The notes beneath the pieces are model-generated. The model was not told the origin of the DNA, did not search any database, and saw nothing but the letters and a program-made list of their open reading frames with translations. From Oleisolibacter albus (GTDB lineage: Bacteria; Pseudomonadota; Alphaproteobacteria; Azospirillales; Azospirillaceae), in contig NZ_QGNJ01000001.1 of assembly GCF_003336875.1 (NCBI RefSeq), forward strand, positions 558,001 to 622,000: a DNA stretch of 64,000 nucleotides, given 5' to 3'. Of this stretch, positions 33,759 through 46,690 are shown one piece after another (within the stretch, counting starts at the first letter, position 1; every line of letters begins with the position of its first letter). Position numbers and translations under genes: made by a program.

Positions 33759-34946
33759 TCAATGGTTCAGCGCCCGCATGCCGGCATCCAGCCCCTCCAG
33801 GGTCAGCGGATACATGCGCCCGCCCATGATCTCGCGCAGCATGCCGACGGAGCGGACATAGCCCCAGCTGTCCTGTGCCATCGGGTTCAGCCAGACGGCA
33901 CGGCTGTACTGGTCCAGCAGCCGGCGCATCCAGACCATGCCGGCCTCGGCGTTGAAATGCTCGACGCTGCCGCCGGGCTGCACGATCTCATAAGGGCTCA
34001 TGCTGGCATCGCCGACGAAGACCAGCCGGTAATCCGGCCCGTAGGTGTGGATGACGTCCAGCGTGGACAGGCGCTCGTCGCGGCGGCGGTTGTCCTTCCA
34101 CACGCCCTCATAGACGCAGTTGTGGAAGTAGAAATACTCAAGATGCTTGAACTCGCTGCGGGCGGCGCTGAACAGCTCCTCGCAGACGCGGATATGGTCG
34201 TCCATCGAGCCGCCCACGTCCAGGAACAGCAGCACCTTCACGGCATTGCGCCGCTCCGGCACCAGCTTGAGGTCGAGCCAGCCGGCATTGCGGGCGGTGG
34301 AACGGATGGTGTCCGGCAGATCCAGCGTCTCCGCCGCCCCCTGGCGGGCGAATTTGCGCAGGCGCCGCAGGGCCACCTTGATGTTGCGGGTGCCCAATTC
34401 CACCGTGTCGTCGAGATTGCGGAAGTCGCGCCGGTCCCAGACCTTGACCGCCCGCCGGTGCCGGCTCTCGTTCTGGCCGATGCGGATGCCCTCGGGATTG
34501 TAGCCATGGGCGCCGAAGGGGCTGGTGCCGCCGGTGCCGATCCATTTGCTGCCGCCCTGGTGGCGCTCCGTCTGCTCGCGCAGCCGCTGCGCCAGCGTTT
34601 CCATCAGCCGGTCCCAGCCGCCCAGGGCCTGGATCCTGGCCTTCTCCTCCTCGGTCAGCAGCTTTTCCGTCAGCTTGCGCAGCCATTCCTCGGGGATGCG
34701 GGCGAAGATCTCCTCCGGGCTGGCGGCCCCGCCGCTCTCCAGCCCCTTGAACACCTGCCCGAACACACGGTCGAACTTGTCCAGGTTGCGCTCGTCCTTC
34801 ACCAGCACGGTGCGGGCCAGGATATAAAAATCATCGACGCTGTAGCCGGCGATGCCGGCCTGCATGGCCTCCATCAGGGCCAGATATTCCTTGAGGCTGA
34901 CCGGCACCCCGGCGCTGCGCAGCGCATAGAACAAGGTGGGAAACAT
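33759..34946 (-). CDS. vWA domain protein of the CoxE-like family
   Basis: A 395-residue protein. An N-terminal helical region (about 1-170) is followed by a von Willebrand A domain with a modified MIDAS motif, DVGGSMDDH, and downstream YFYFHNCVYEGVW and FVGDASMSPYEIVQPGGSVE. Such proteins are paired with MoxR AAA+ ATPases, and a fitting ATPase gene lies at 40006-40854 on the same strand. The pair probably assembles or inserts metal or cofactor into a target complex. The ATG at 34946 is used; the frame continues upstream to 35027 without family similarity. Confidence 0.88.
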   Translation of the reverse strand: MFPTLFYALRSAGVPVSLKEYLALMEAMQAGIAGYSVDDFYILARTVLVKDERNLDKFDRVFGQVFKGLESGGAASPEEIFARIPEEWLRKLTEKLLTEEEKARIQALGGWDRLMETLAQRLREQTERHQGGSKWIGTGGTSPFGAHGYNPEGIRIGQNESRHRRAVKVWDRRDFRNLDDTVELGTRNIKVALRRLRKFARQGAAETLDLPDTIRSTARNAGWLDLKLVPERRNAVKVLLFLDVGGSMDDHIRVCEELFSAARSEFKHLEYFYFHNCVYEGVWKDNRRRDERLSTLDVIHTYGPDYRLVFVGDASMSPYEIVQPGGSVEHFNAEAGMVWMRRLLDQYSRAVWLNPMAQDSWGYVRSVGMLREIMGGRMYPLTLEGLDAGMRALNH

Positions 34947-35038
34947 CCTGCCCTCCCCGGCTTGGACTTCTGGCGCCGGCGCTGCGCCCCGCCCCGTTCC
35001 CTTATCGTCACGCGGGCACAGCGTCAACGCGCGGCCCG

Positions 35039-36070
35039 CTATTTCCGCTGCCAGCGGTCCTGCGGCTCCAGCACCGACCGCGGTCCCTCCCCGGCCGCAC
35101 CGGTCCCGTCCAGCCAGGCCCGTGCCGCCGCATCCCCGCGCAGCATGGCCTCCCAGAAGGCCGTGCTGATGGCCAGGATGGCGCGGTGATGGTTGGGGTT
35201 GCGCGGGGCGCGGTCGCCGGGCAGCGGCCGGTCGCCGAAGGCGGAATGCGCCGCCCCGTCCAGCACCAGCTCGTACTTGCCGCCGGGCGGCAATGCCGGA
35301 TAGACGGCCAGCCGGTCCTCGACCCCGATATCCCCGATGGGGGAGCGGTCCTCCGTCCCCGTCATCAGCAGCCAGGGAATGGTGACCGTGCCGAAGGCGC
35401 TGGCGGCGGAACCGTGGCGGGGGCTGCTGGGGCTCAAGGCCAGCGCCGCGCGGATGCGGCGATCGGTGAAGCGGTCACCGGAGCGGGCGAAGTGCTCCCC
35501 CGACACGGCCTGGGTGGTGATGGCCCCGAAGGAATGGCCGGACATGCCGACCCGGTCCAGATCCAGCAGCCCCCGCAGCGCATGGCCCGCCGTGCCGTTC
35601 CAGACGCCGAGCTGGTCCAGCACCACCGGCACGTCGCCGGTCCGCAGACGGAAATTCTCCAGGTTGGCAGCCTGCCGCAGGGCGCGCACGGCCTCGGCCC
35701 GCTCCTTGCCCTGCCAGACCGCCACATCGCTGCCGGGATGCTGCAGGAACACCACCACGAACCCGCGTGCGGCCCAGTGCCGGCCGAGATAGGCCGAGCC
35801 GGTCCGGCTGCCGCCCAGCCCGTGGCTGAACAGGATCACCGGAGCCGGTCCCGCCGCCACGGGCGGCAGATAGACCAGCACCGGCAGGTCGCGCTGGCGT
35901 GCCGGGTCCGGCACCGTCAATTCCAGGGTGCGCACGGCCTCGATGCCGGGGACCGCCAGCGGATCGTAAGACCCGGCCCCGCCTGCCGCCGGCGGCATGG
36001 CCATGGCCACGCTCGGCAGCAACACCAGCAGCAGCAGCATGACCAGCCACCGCCCACCCCCTCTGCGCAT
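35039..36070 (-). CDS. Secreted alpha/beta-hydrolase (dienelactone/PAF-acetylhydrolase-like)
   Basis: A 343-residue enzyme with a signal peptide (WLVMLLLLVLLPSVAMAMPP). The nucleophile is the Ser in MSGHSFGAITT; the oxyanion segment is LFSHGLGGSRTGSAYLG; the acid and His are probably the Asp in LLMTGTEDRSP and the His in DGAAHSAFGD. It is related to predicted dienelactone hydrolases and platelet-activating-factor acetylhydrolases. The physiological substrate is unknown. The ATG at 36070 gives the signal peptide. Confidence 0.85.
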   Translation of the reverse strand: MRRGGGRWLVMLLLLVLLPSVAMAMPPAAGGAGSYDPLAVPGIEAVRTLELTVPDPARQRDLPVLVYLPPVAAGPAPVILFSHGLGGSRTGSAYLGRHWAARGFVVVFLQHPGSDVAVWQGKERAEAVRALRQAANLENFRLRTGDVPVVLDQLGVWNGTAGHALRGLLDLDRVGMSGHSFGAITTQAVSGEHFARSGDRFTDRRIRAALALSPSSPRHGSAASAFGTVTIPWLLMTGTEDRSPIGDIGVEDRLAVYPALPPGGKYELVLDGAAHSAFGDRPLPGDRAPRNPNHHRAILAISTAFWEAMLRGDAAARAWLDGTGAAGEGPRSVLEPQDRWQRK

Positions 36071-36170
36071 GATCCCGCTCCCGTCGCGTTTCACCGTTCC
36101 TGTACGGCGCCCGCCGGGAAACCCTGCACCGGTGCCGCATCCCGGCGACCGGTCCGCGGCAAAGCCGGGA

Positions 36171-37550
36171 TCACGCGGCAGCCGTCGGTGCGGCGGCTTC
36201 GGGCAGGCGGCGCGACCAGACAGCCACAAGCCCTTCGCGTCCGCGCAGCGACATGGCCTCCAGCCGGCTGAATCCGGCCAGGGCCGTTTCCCCGTCGACG
36301 CTACGGGCCGCCTCCGCCACCTCGCCGCTGATGACGATGTCGGCCCGCAACTCGCGGGTCAGGTGCATCAGCCGGCTGGCCACATTGACCGTATCGCCGA
36401 CCACGGTGAATTCCAGTCGGCGGTCGCCGCCGATATCACCGGCCACCACCGGCCCGTAATGCACACCGATGCCCAGACCCAACGGGGTCAGCCCCTGCGC
36501 CCGGCGCAGCCGGTTCCAGTCCTGCATGGCCACCTGCATGGCGCGGGCACAGGCCAGTGCCGCCGCCGGATCGCGCGCGCTGGGCGACAGCAGGCCGAAG
36601 GTGGCCATGACACAGTCGCCGATATATTTGTCCACGGTGCCGCTATGGGCGAACACCGCCTCCTCCATGCGCTGACGGAATCCGCGCAGCAGATCAATGA
36701 TCTGCTCCGGCGCCGCATTCTCGCACAGACGGGTGAAGCCGGTGAGATCGGCGAACAGCACGGCCACGGTCCGGGTCTGCGGATGGGCCAGCGGACTGTC
36801 CTTGGCCGCCAGCTTGTCCACCACCTCGGGCGAGAAATAGCGGGCCAGATTGGCCCGTTCCCGCTCGGTCGCCACCTGAGTGGCCACCAGTGTGCGCGAG
36901 CGCTTGACCGCCGCGGCCAGGGTCAACGACACCAGCAGCAGGAACAATACCTGGCTGAACCAGCCGGACAGATCCACGGCATGGGGGTCGGTCATCAGCC
37001 GCACCACCTCGGCCGCCGGCCGGTCCCCCCACAGGGGGGGCTGGCTCATGGCATAGGTGCCGGGCTGGTTGAGAATCCACAGGACCGCCACCGACCAGCA
37101 CAGGGCCGCCGCAACGCCGCTGAACACCACCAGCCCCGGCATCTGCGCCAGGGCCGCGCCGGCGATGAAGACGAAGAAGGAGGAGAACCAGACCGTATGC
37201 AGGGCCAGAGCCTGCGGCACCACCTCGTCCCCCACGGTGATCGGGGCCGCCATCACGGCGGTGATGATGGCATGGTCCAGCACCACGGCGGCGAACAGCA
37301 TCCAGGGCCGGAACCAGCGGGTACGGCTCAGCGCCCAGGTGCCCAGCCCGATCGCGGCCAGCAGGCTCAAGGTGATATAGGGCAGCGGATCGGTGGCTTT
37401 CCCGTCCAGGAACAGCACCCAGCCCAGCAGCACCCCCAGGGCGACCAGCCGGGCCCGTGTGGCCAGAACGATGCCGTGCCGCTGTTCGCGCTGGAAGGCG
37501 CGATGCAGGCGGGCCGCCTGCCGCTCCGTCAGTTCCTCCACGCCCGTCAT
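36171..37550 (-). CDS. Membrane-bound class III adenylate cyclase
   Basis: A 459-residue enzyme with about six N-terminal membrane helices (residues ~30-230) and a C-terminal catalytic domain. The metal-binding Asp are in VLFADLTGFTRLCE and in DKYIGDCVMATFG, and the VVGDTVNVASRL segment completes the active site. It makes cAMP (or possibly cGMP) from the nucleoside triphosphate; the signal is unknown. The ATG at 37550 has GGGGG upstream. It is the last gene before egtD in a long minus-strand run. Confidence 0.9.
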   Translation of the reverse strand: MTGVEELTERQAARLHRAFQREQRHGIVLATRARLVALGVLLGWVLFLDGKATDPLPYITLSLLAAIGLGTWALSRTRWFRPWMLFAAVVLDHAIITAVMAAPITVGDEVVPQALALHTVWFSSFFVFIAGAALAQMPGLVVFSGVAAALCWSVAVLWILNQPGTYAMSQPPLWGDRPAAEVVRLMTDPHAVDLSGWFSQVLFLLLVSLTLAAAVKRSRTLVATQVATERERANLARYFSPEVVDKLAAKDSPLAHPQTRTVAVLFADLTGFTRLCENAAPEQIIDLLRGFRQRMEEAVFAHSGTVDKYIGDCVMATFGLLSPSARDPAAALACARAMQVAMQDWNRLRRAQGLTPLGLGIGVHYGPVVAGDIGGDRRLEFTVVGDTVNVASRLMHLTRELRADIVISGEVAEAARSVDGETALAGFSRLEAMSLRGREGLVAVWSRRLPEAAAPTAAA

Positions 37551-37629
37551 CTGCCATTCCCCCCAAGAACCGTACTGCACCGTACAGTAACTTAGGGGTC
37601 GGCGACAATCGCGGCGAAAGCGTGGCGTC

Positions 37630-38616
37630 CTATCGCAGCGACAGCCAGTGCACGCTGAACAAGCGGTCGGCGTCGGTCCAGACGCGCTCCGGCCGGTAGC
37701 CGGCCCGCAGCGCCAGGGCCTGGAATTCGGGCACGGTGTATTTGCAGCTGTTCTCGGTGTGGATGCTCTCTCCGGCGGCGAAGGCGAAGCGGCGGCCGGC
37801 CGCCATGGCGATCTGGTCACGGCCGGACACCAGATGCATCTCGATTCGGCCCCGCTCGGCGCAATAGATGGCGCGGTGCGCGAAGGCGTGCGGATCGAAG
37901 GTCCCGCCCAGCTCACGGTTGATGCGGGCCAGGATGTTGCGGTTGAAGGCCGCGGTGACTCCGGTCGGGTCGTTGTAGGCCGCGAGCAGCAGGGCCGGGT
38001 CCTTCTTCAGATCGACGCCGACCAGCATGCCCCCCGGCTCCCGCCCGCCCTCCAGCAGGGTCCTGCGCCAGCGGGCCAGGAAGGCGGCGGCGGCCTCCGG
38101 CTCGAGATTGCCGATGGTGGAGCCGGGGAAGAAGCCGATGCGCCGGCGCGGCAGCCCGTCGGCCGGCGGCGGCACCGGCACCTCCTGCATGTAGTCGGCG
38201 CAGAGCGCCAGCACATCCAGCCCCGGATGGTCGGCGGCCAGGGCGGCACAGGCCTGGCGCAGATGCTCCCGGCTGATGTCGATGCCCACATAGCCCGCCG
38301 GGTCCGCCAGCCGGTCCAGCAGCAGCCGCACCTTGACCGAAGAGCCGCTGCCCAGTTCGACCAGCTGCACGCCCGGCCCCAGCACGGTGGCGATCTCCGC
38401 CCCGGCCCGGTCCAGGATGCCGATCTCCGTCCGGGTCGGATAATAGTCCGGCAGGGCGGTGATGCGCTCGAACAGGCGCGACCCCGCCCCGTCATAGAAG
38501 AAGGCGCTGTCCAGGCTCTTCCGCGGCCGGGACAGGCCGGCGATCACCGATTGGGCGAAGCTCTCCAGCGCCGGCTCCAGATCCAGGAAGCGGCTGCGGG
38601 CGGGGGATCGTGACAT
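37630..38616 (-). CDS. egtD: L-histidine N(alpha)-methyltransferase EgtD
   Basis: Trimethylates histidine to hercynine with three SAM molecules, the first step of ergothioneine synthesis. The 328-residue product has the EgtD start (KSLDSAFFYDGAGSRLFERI), the conserved TALPDYYPTRTE segment, motif I VELGSGSSVK, and IGFFPGSTIGNLEP. It follows egtB after 33 bp, and the two are likely co-transcribed. Confidence 0.96.
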   Translation of the reverse strand: MSRSPARSRFLDLEPALESFAQSVIAGLSRPRKSLDSAFFYDGAGSRLFERITALPDYYPTRTEIGILDRAGAEIATVLGPGVQLVELGSGSSVKVRLLLDRLADPAGYVGIDISREHLRQACAALAADHPGLDVLALCADYMQEVPVPPPADGLPRRRIGFFPGSTIGNLEPEAAAAFLARWRRTLLEGGREPGGMLVGVDLKKDPALLLAAYNDPTGVTAAFNRNILARINRELGGTFDPHAFAHRAIYCAERGRIEMHLVSGRDQIAMAAGRRFAFAAGESIHTENSCKYTVPEFQALALRAGYRPERVWTDADRLFSVHWLSLR

Positions 38617-38649
38617 GGGCTGCCGTCCGTCTGTGGCGGAAAACGGGGA

Positions 38650-39915
38650 TCAGGCACTGCACGCCAGGCGCAGGCCGGAGACCTGCCAGCGCGTGGCCGG
38701 CGGGAAGAAATTGCGGTAGCTGCGCCGGGAATGGCCCGGCGGCGTGGCGCAGGAGGCGCCGCGCAGCACCATCTGCCCGCTCATGAACTTGCCGTTGTAC
38801 TCGCCCACGGCGCCGGACGCGGGGGCATAGCCGGGATAGGGCAGATAGGCGCTGCCGGTCCATTCCCAGACCGCCCCCGGCGCGCAGGCGCCGGACATGG
38901 CGGCGGGATGCACCCCATGCCGGTGCCGCAGATCCGGGGCCGCCGCCTCCCACTCGGCCTCGGTCGGCAGCCGGACGCCGGCCCGGCATCCCGCGGCCCA
39001 GCGGGCAAAGGCATCGGCCTCGTACTGGCTGACATGGATCACCGGTTCCGCCGGGTCCGGCGGCCGGGTCCCGGCCAGGGTGAAGACGGTCCAGCCGCCG
39101 TCCTGGTCCGGACGCCAGTAGGCCGGCGCCTGCCACCCTTCCGTCTGCACCGCGGCCCAGCCGTCGGCCAGCCACAGCGACGGGGTGCGATAGCCGCCGT
39201 CGGCCATGAAGGCCAGCCATTCGCCGGTGCTGACCGGCCGGTCGGCCAGCCGGAACGGTTCCAGCCAGACCCGGTGCCGCGCCCCCTCATGATCGAAGGC
39301 GAAGCCGGCGCCGTCCCGGCCGATCTCCTCCAGCCCGCCGGGATGGTCGATCCATCCGGGCGGCGGCAGGTCCTTGCCCTGGACCTGACCGTCATGCGCA
39401 GAGGCCGCCGGTTGCAGCGGGTTGTGGGACAACAGATGCTTGAGGTCGGTGAGGATCAACTCCTGATGCTGCTGCTCATGGTTGAGGCCCAGCTCCACCA
39501 GATCCAGCACCGCGGCGGACGGTGACCCGGCCAGCAGGCCGGCCATGGCCGCATCCACATGCCGGCGCCAGTCCAGCACCTCCGCCACGCCCGGCCGGGT
39601 CAGCAGCCCCCGTTGCGGCCGCGGATGACGGGCGCCGATGGCATCGTAATAACTGTTGAACAGATAACCCCAGCTGTCGCGCCAGGGCGCCCGCCCGCCC
39701 CGGGGCACCAGCACGAAGGTCTCGAAGAACCAGGTGGTGTGGGCCAGATGCCATTTCACCGGGCTGGCATCGGGCATGGACTGCACCGCCATGTCCTCGG
39801 CGGACAGCCCCTCGGTCAGGCGCAGGCTGTCGGCACGGATGGCGGCAAAGCGGTCCGCCAGATGGGCGGCGCGGGCGGGGGACGGGCAGGCGTCGGGCGG
39901 AAAAGCGTCGGGCAT
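38650..39915 (-). CDS. egtB: Ergothioneine biosynthesis protein EgtB
   Basis: Non-haem iron sulfoxide synthase that joins hercynine to a thiol donor with oxygen. The 421-residue product contains the N-terminal DinB-type domain with the iron-ligand segments WHLAHTTWFFE and LNHEQQHQELILTD, then the C-terminal formylglycine-generating-enzyme-like domain (QYEADAFARWAAGCRAGVRL, AVWEWTGSAY, RGASCATPPGHSRRSYRNFF). No egtA, egtC or egtE is present, as is common in Gram-negative egtBD systems. Confidence 0.96.
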   Translation of the reverse strand: MPDAFPPDACPSPARAAHLADRFAAIRADSLRLTEGLSAEDMAVQSMPDASPVKWHLAHTTWFFETFVLVPRGGRAPWRDSWGYLFNSYYDAIGARHPRPQRGLLTRPGVAEVLDWRRHVDAAMAGLLAGSPSAAVLDLVELGLNHEQQHQELILTDLKHLLSHNPLQPAASAHDGQVQGKDLPPPGWIDHPGGLEEIGRDGAGFAFDHEGARHRVWLEPFRLADRPVSTGEWLAFMADGGYRTPSLWLADGWAAVQTEGWQAPAYWRPDQDGGWTVFTLAGTRPPDPAEPVIHVSQYEADAFARWAAGCRAGVRLPTEAEWEAAAPDLRHRHGVHPAAMSGACAPGAVWEWTGSAYLPYPGYAPASGAVGEYNGKFMSGQMVLRGASCATPPGHSRRSYRNFFPPATRWQVSGLRLACSA

Positions 39916-40005
39916 GGGTCCGGTCCGGACTGGGGGTCTCCGGACATAAACACCGCTCCCGGCCTGTTCGCTCCCTTCCCTCTTTCGGCAGCCGGGCCGC
40001 CGGGG

Positions 40006-40854
40006 TCAGCCGCCCTGGCGGCGGGCCAGGAAGGCCAGCCGCTCGAACAGATGCACATCCTGCTCGTTCTTCAGCAGGGCGCCATGCAGCGGCGGGATCA
40101 GCTTCTTCGGGTCGCGCTCGCGCAGCGTCTCCGCCGCCACATCCTCCACCAGCAACAGCCGGATCCAGTCGAGAAGCTCGGAGGTGCTGGGCTTCTTCTT
40201 CAGGCCCGGCGTCTCCCGCACCTCATAGAACAGGGTCAGCGCCTCGCGCAGCAGCTCCTGCTTCAGATCGGGGAAATGCACGTCGACGATCTTCTGCATC
40301 GTCTCCGGGTCGGGGAAGCGGATGTAGTGGAAGAAGCAGCGGCGCAGGAAGGCGTCCGGCAGCTCCTTTTCATTGTTGCTGGTGATGATGACCACCGGCC
40401 GCTGCCGGGCCTTGATGGTCTCGCCCGTCTCGTAGACGAAGAACTCCATGCGGTCGAGTTCCAGCAGCAGATCGTTGGGGAACTCGATATCGGCCTTGTC
40501 GATCTCGTCGATCAGCAGCACCGGCGGCCGCTCGGCCTCGAAGGCCTCCCACAGCTTGCCCTTGCGGATGTAGTTGCGGATGTCATGCACCCGCGGGTCG
40601 CCCAGCTGGCTGTCGCGCAGGCGGCTGACGGCGTCGTACTCGTACAGGCCCTGCTGGGCCTTGGTGGTGGATTTGATGTGCCAGGACAGCAGCGGCCGCC
40701 CCACGGCCCGGGCCACCTCCTGCGCCAGCACCGTCTTGCCGGTCCCCGGCTCCCCCTTCACCAGCAGCGGCCGCTGCAAGGTGATGGCCGCGTTGACCGC
40801 GACGCGGAGATCATCGGTGGCGACATAGTCCTGGGTGCCGTCGAAGCGGATCAT
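40006..40854 (-). CDS. MoxR-family AAA+ ATPase
   Basis: A 282-residue ATPase with Walker A (GEPGTGKTVLA), Walker B (VLLIDEIDKAD) and sensor (IITSNNEKELPDAFLRRCFF). MoxR-type ATPases act as chaperones or for metal/cofactor insertion together with vWA proteins. The likely partner is the vWA gene at 33759-34946, separated here by egtB, egtD, the cyclase and the hydrolase. The start is the ATG at 40854. The 250 bp between this gene and the divergent gene at 41102 holds no recognised element. Confidence 0.93.
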   Translation of the reverse strand: MIRFDGTQDYVATDDLRVAVNAAITLQRPLLVKGEPGTGKTVLAQEVARAVGRPLLSWHIKSTTKAQQGLYEYDAVSRLRDSQLGDPRVHDIRNYIRKGKLWEAFEAERPPVLLIDEIDKADIEFPNDLLLELDRMEFFVYETGETIKARQRPVVIITSNNEKELPDAFLRRCFFHYIRFPDPETMQKIVDVHFPDLKQELLREALTLFYEVRETPGLKKKPSTSELLDWIRLLLVEDVAAETLRERDPKKLIPPLHGALLKNEQDVHLFERLAFLARRQGG

Positions 40855-41101
40855 GGGCTATCCTTGACCAAAGACGTGAAATCCACCCTGTTCCCGACCC
40901 CCGGACGGTCCGGACCGAACACGGCGATGCGACCATGCCGGCGATCGGCAGGCCGGCAGGCCAAGGGATCGCGGCGCCCGATCCTAGCAGGGACACGTGC
41001 CGCCGCCAGCGAGATTTCACAATTCCCTTCCCGGAGAGTCAAAGGAACAGAGGCTGGGGTCCGATGGCGCCGGCCGTGTCATCCGCAACCGGGAACTGTC
41101 C

Positions 41102-42067
41102 ATGCCGAAATACAAGGAAAACCAGTCCGTCCTGCTGCTCGCCCCCGTTCCCGTGACGGGCGGCCGCATGGCCGTGGTGACCCAGATCAGGACACCCCCG
41201 ATGAGGCGGGCCGAAACGCCGGATGCCCGGATGGAATATACGGTGCGGACGGCGGGGGCGCTGGCCGTGGATGTGGTCGGCGCCGACATCGAGCGCGCCG
41301 CCACAGAGCAGCCGCTGCTGACCAACGCCGACAACTTCATGACGAAGCTGCGCGAAGCGCTGGAGGAAGGGACCGACCGGCGGCTGATCCTGCCCGACCG
41401 CATCACGGCGCGGGGCCGGACGGTACAGATTTACACACCGGCCGAGACCATCTGCGCCTTCCGCGGGGATGACCGCGGGTCGGAGGAAATCTACCGTGAC
41501 GGCTTCCGGGCACGGCGCGACGTCATCGCCCCGGAATTCAAAAGCAACCAGGGGGACGTCGATGCCCATAGCGGCACCTGCGCCTCGCTGCTGCCCCCCT
41601 TTGGCGCCCTGTTCCCTCTCCAGGCCGGCGGGGAACGTCCGGCAATTGATGGAACCTACCTGTATCTTCTGGCCGGCGCGCCCTACATGACCTGCCGCGT
41701 GCAGGAAGCCATTCTCAACTACAAGGTGCCGATCGTCGGCTACCGCTCGACCGAGGAACGCCTGCGGCTCAACGAGGCCGCGCGCGAGGTGATCTTCCCC
41801 GACACCCTGGCCGGGACCAGGGTGCTGGGCTACTTCCAGGTGGACCGCACCTGGCTGGGCGACAATTACTGGGACGGCATGGACTTCACCATCCTGCCGC
41901 AATGGCATCCCAATCCCGCGGCCGTCTGCCCCAGCCAGGAGACCCTGCTGGCCGGCGCGCTGGATACCATCGCCCCCTATCTGAACAAGAGATTCCAGCT
42001 GGAGGTGGTGCAACCGGAAACGGAGCATCCCCAGCGCGCATGGCAACTCACCCGGCTCTATGACTGA
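41102..42067 (+). CDS. Putative ADP-ribosyltransferase-fold protein
   Basis: A 321-residue protein not recognised by a full-length match. The middle and C-terminal parts have the layout of R-S-E class ADP-ribosyltransferases such as pertussis and cholera toxins. A strand with Arg121 (ICAFRGDDRGSEEIYRDGF) resembles their R-x-D-x-R-x2-E-x2-x-x-G-F start. A CAS segment (160-162) stands near the usual S-T-S site. Residues 225-247 (NEAAREVIFPDTLAGTRVLG) match the catalytic E-V-x-F-x2-x-I-x-x-x-x-I-x-G strand, with Glu229. There is no signal peptide. The ATG at 41102 has GGGAA eight bases upstream. Isolated between a divergent and a convergent gene; no immunity gene is visible. Confidence 0.45.
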   Translation: MPKYKENQSVLLLAPVPVTGGRMAVVTQIRTPPMRRAETPDARMEYTVRTAGALAVDVVGADIERAATEQPLLTNADNFMTKLREALEEGTDRRLILPDRITARGRTVQIYTPAETICAFRGDDRGSEEIYRDGFRARRDVIAPEFKSNQGDVDAHSGTCASLLPPFGALFPLQAGGERPAIDGTYLYLLAGAPYMTCRVQEAILNYKVPIVGYRSTEERLRLNEAAREVIFPDTLAGTRVLGYFQVDRTWLGDNYWDGMDFTILPQWHPNPAAVCPSQETLLAGALDTIAPYLNKRFQLEVVQPETEHPQRAWQLTRLYD

Positions 42068-42122
42068 GTCCGGATGATCGCAAGCCGGCGCCGGCCGCAC
42101 CAGCGCTGGTGCCGCCGGCGGG

Positions 42123-44819
<2,697 letters not shown>

Positions 44820-45011
44820 GGCCCGACGTCTCGGTTTCAGCAGGGACAATGGGGAACGGGTTGTACCGTGGCGATGTGGGCACTGTCCATGGCTGCCGAC
44901 AAGGGCATCTGCACGCAAGGACCGGCTGTGACATGCCGGCACGGCGTCTAATCACCGCCGGACACCCCCGCCCCGATCACATCCACGCGGCAATCTCCGC
45001 GCAGCCAACGG

Positions 45012-45046
45012 AAAAGGCGGCACCTCCGGGGGGAGCGCGCCGCCTT
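45012..45046 (-). terminator. Intrinsic terminator after recA
   Basis: On the minus strand, AAGGCGGC (45039-45046 complement) pairs with GCCGCCTT (45014-45021 complement), followed by TTTTCC. It is about 100 bp after the recA stop and ends recA transcription before alaS. Confidence 0.75.
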
Positions 45047-45146
45047 CCGCAATCATGCCGTATCACAGGCGGGCCATCGCGGCAGGCCATCGCAGCGGGC
45101 CGGCCGCAACGGTCCACCGCGGCCGATTCCGCCGGAAAAAACCGGG

Positions 45147-46223
<1,077 letters not shown>

Positions 46224-46313
46224 GGAACTGTCCCTTTCCTTCTCGCACGGCGGGGAGGCGCGTTCAACTGGCGGGAAATGTACTCGTTCCGTTCCTGCCT
46301 GCCAAGGAAAAAT

Positions 46314-46328
46314 GTTCTGCCAATGTTC
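46314..46328 (-). promoter_or_regulatory. LexA-type SOS box upstream of recA
   Basis: GTTC (46314-46317) and GTTC (46325-46328) are separated by exactly seven bases, reading on the recA strand as GAACATTGGCAGAAC. This is the direct-repeat GAACN7GAAC operator known for alphaproteobacterial LexA. The repeat is about 90 bp before the recA start. Confidence 0.85.
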
Positions 46329-46690
46329 TCATTCCAAGCCCCCCCTCTTCCGCGCCGCCCCACCTCCGCCGCCCAGGGCATAGGCCACAAACAAACAGAA
46401 ATTCGCACGTAAAAAATATAGACAAACCAGAAATCGAAAACCATGAGCGGCGCTTCGATTTTGTATAGTTTATCGGCAATATCAACAACCGGATTTCCAC
46501 TCCATCCGGGCGGGTGAATGGTGGCTTTAACGGGTTAATGGCAAGTTCAATAAATTAAAGATTTGTTTATTCAGCGATGCTGTCGCCGATTTATTCTAGA
46601 CCAAAGAGGTATTTCAGAGTAAGCATGTGCGCAGAAATTATTAACCATCCCGGCGGCGTGGCCGGAGCGAACACGGGGACCCATCAGACC

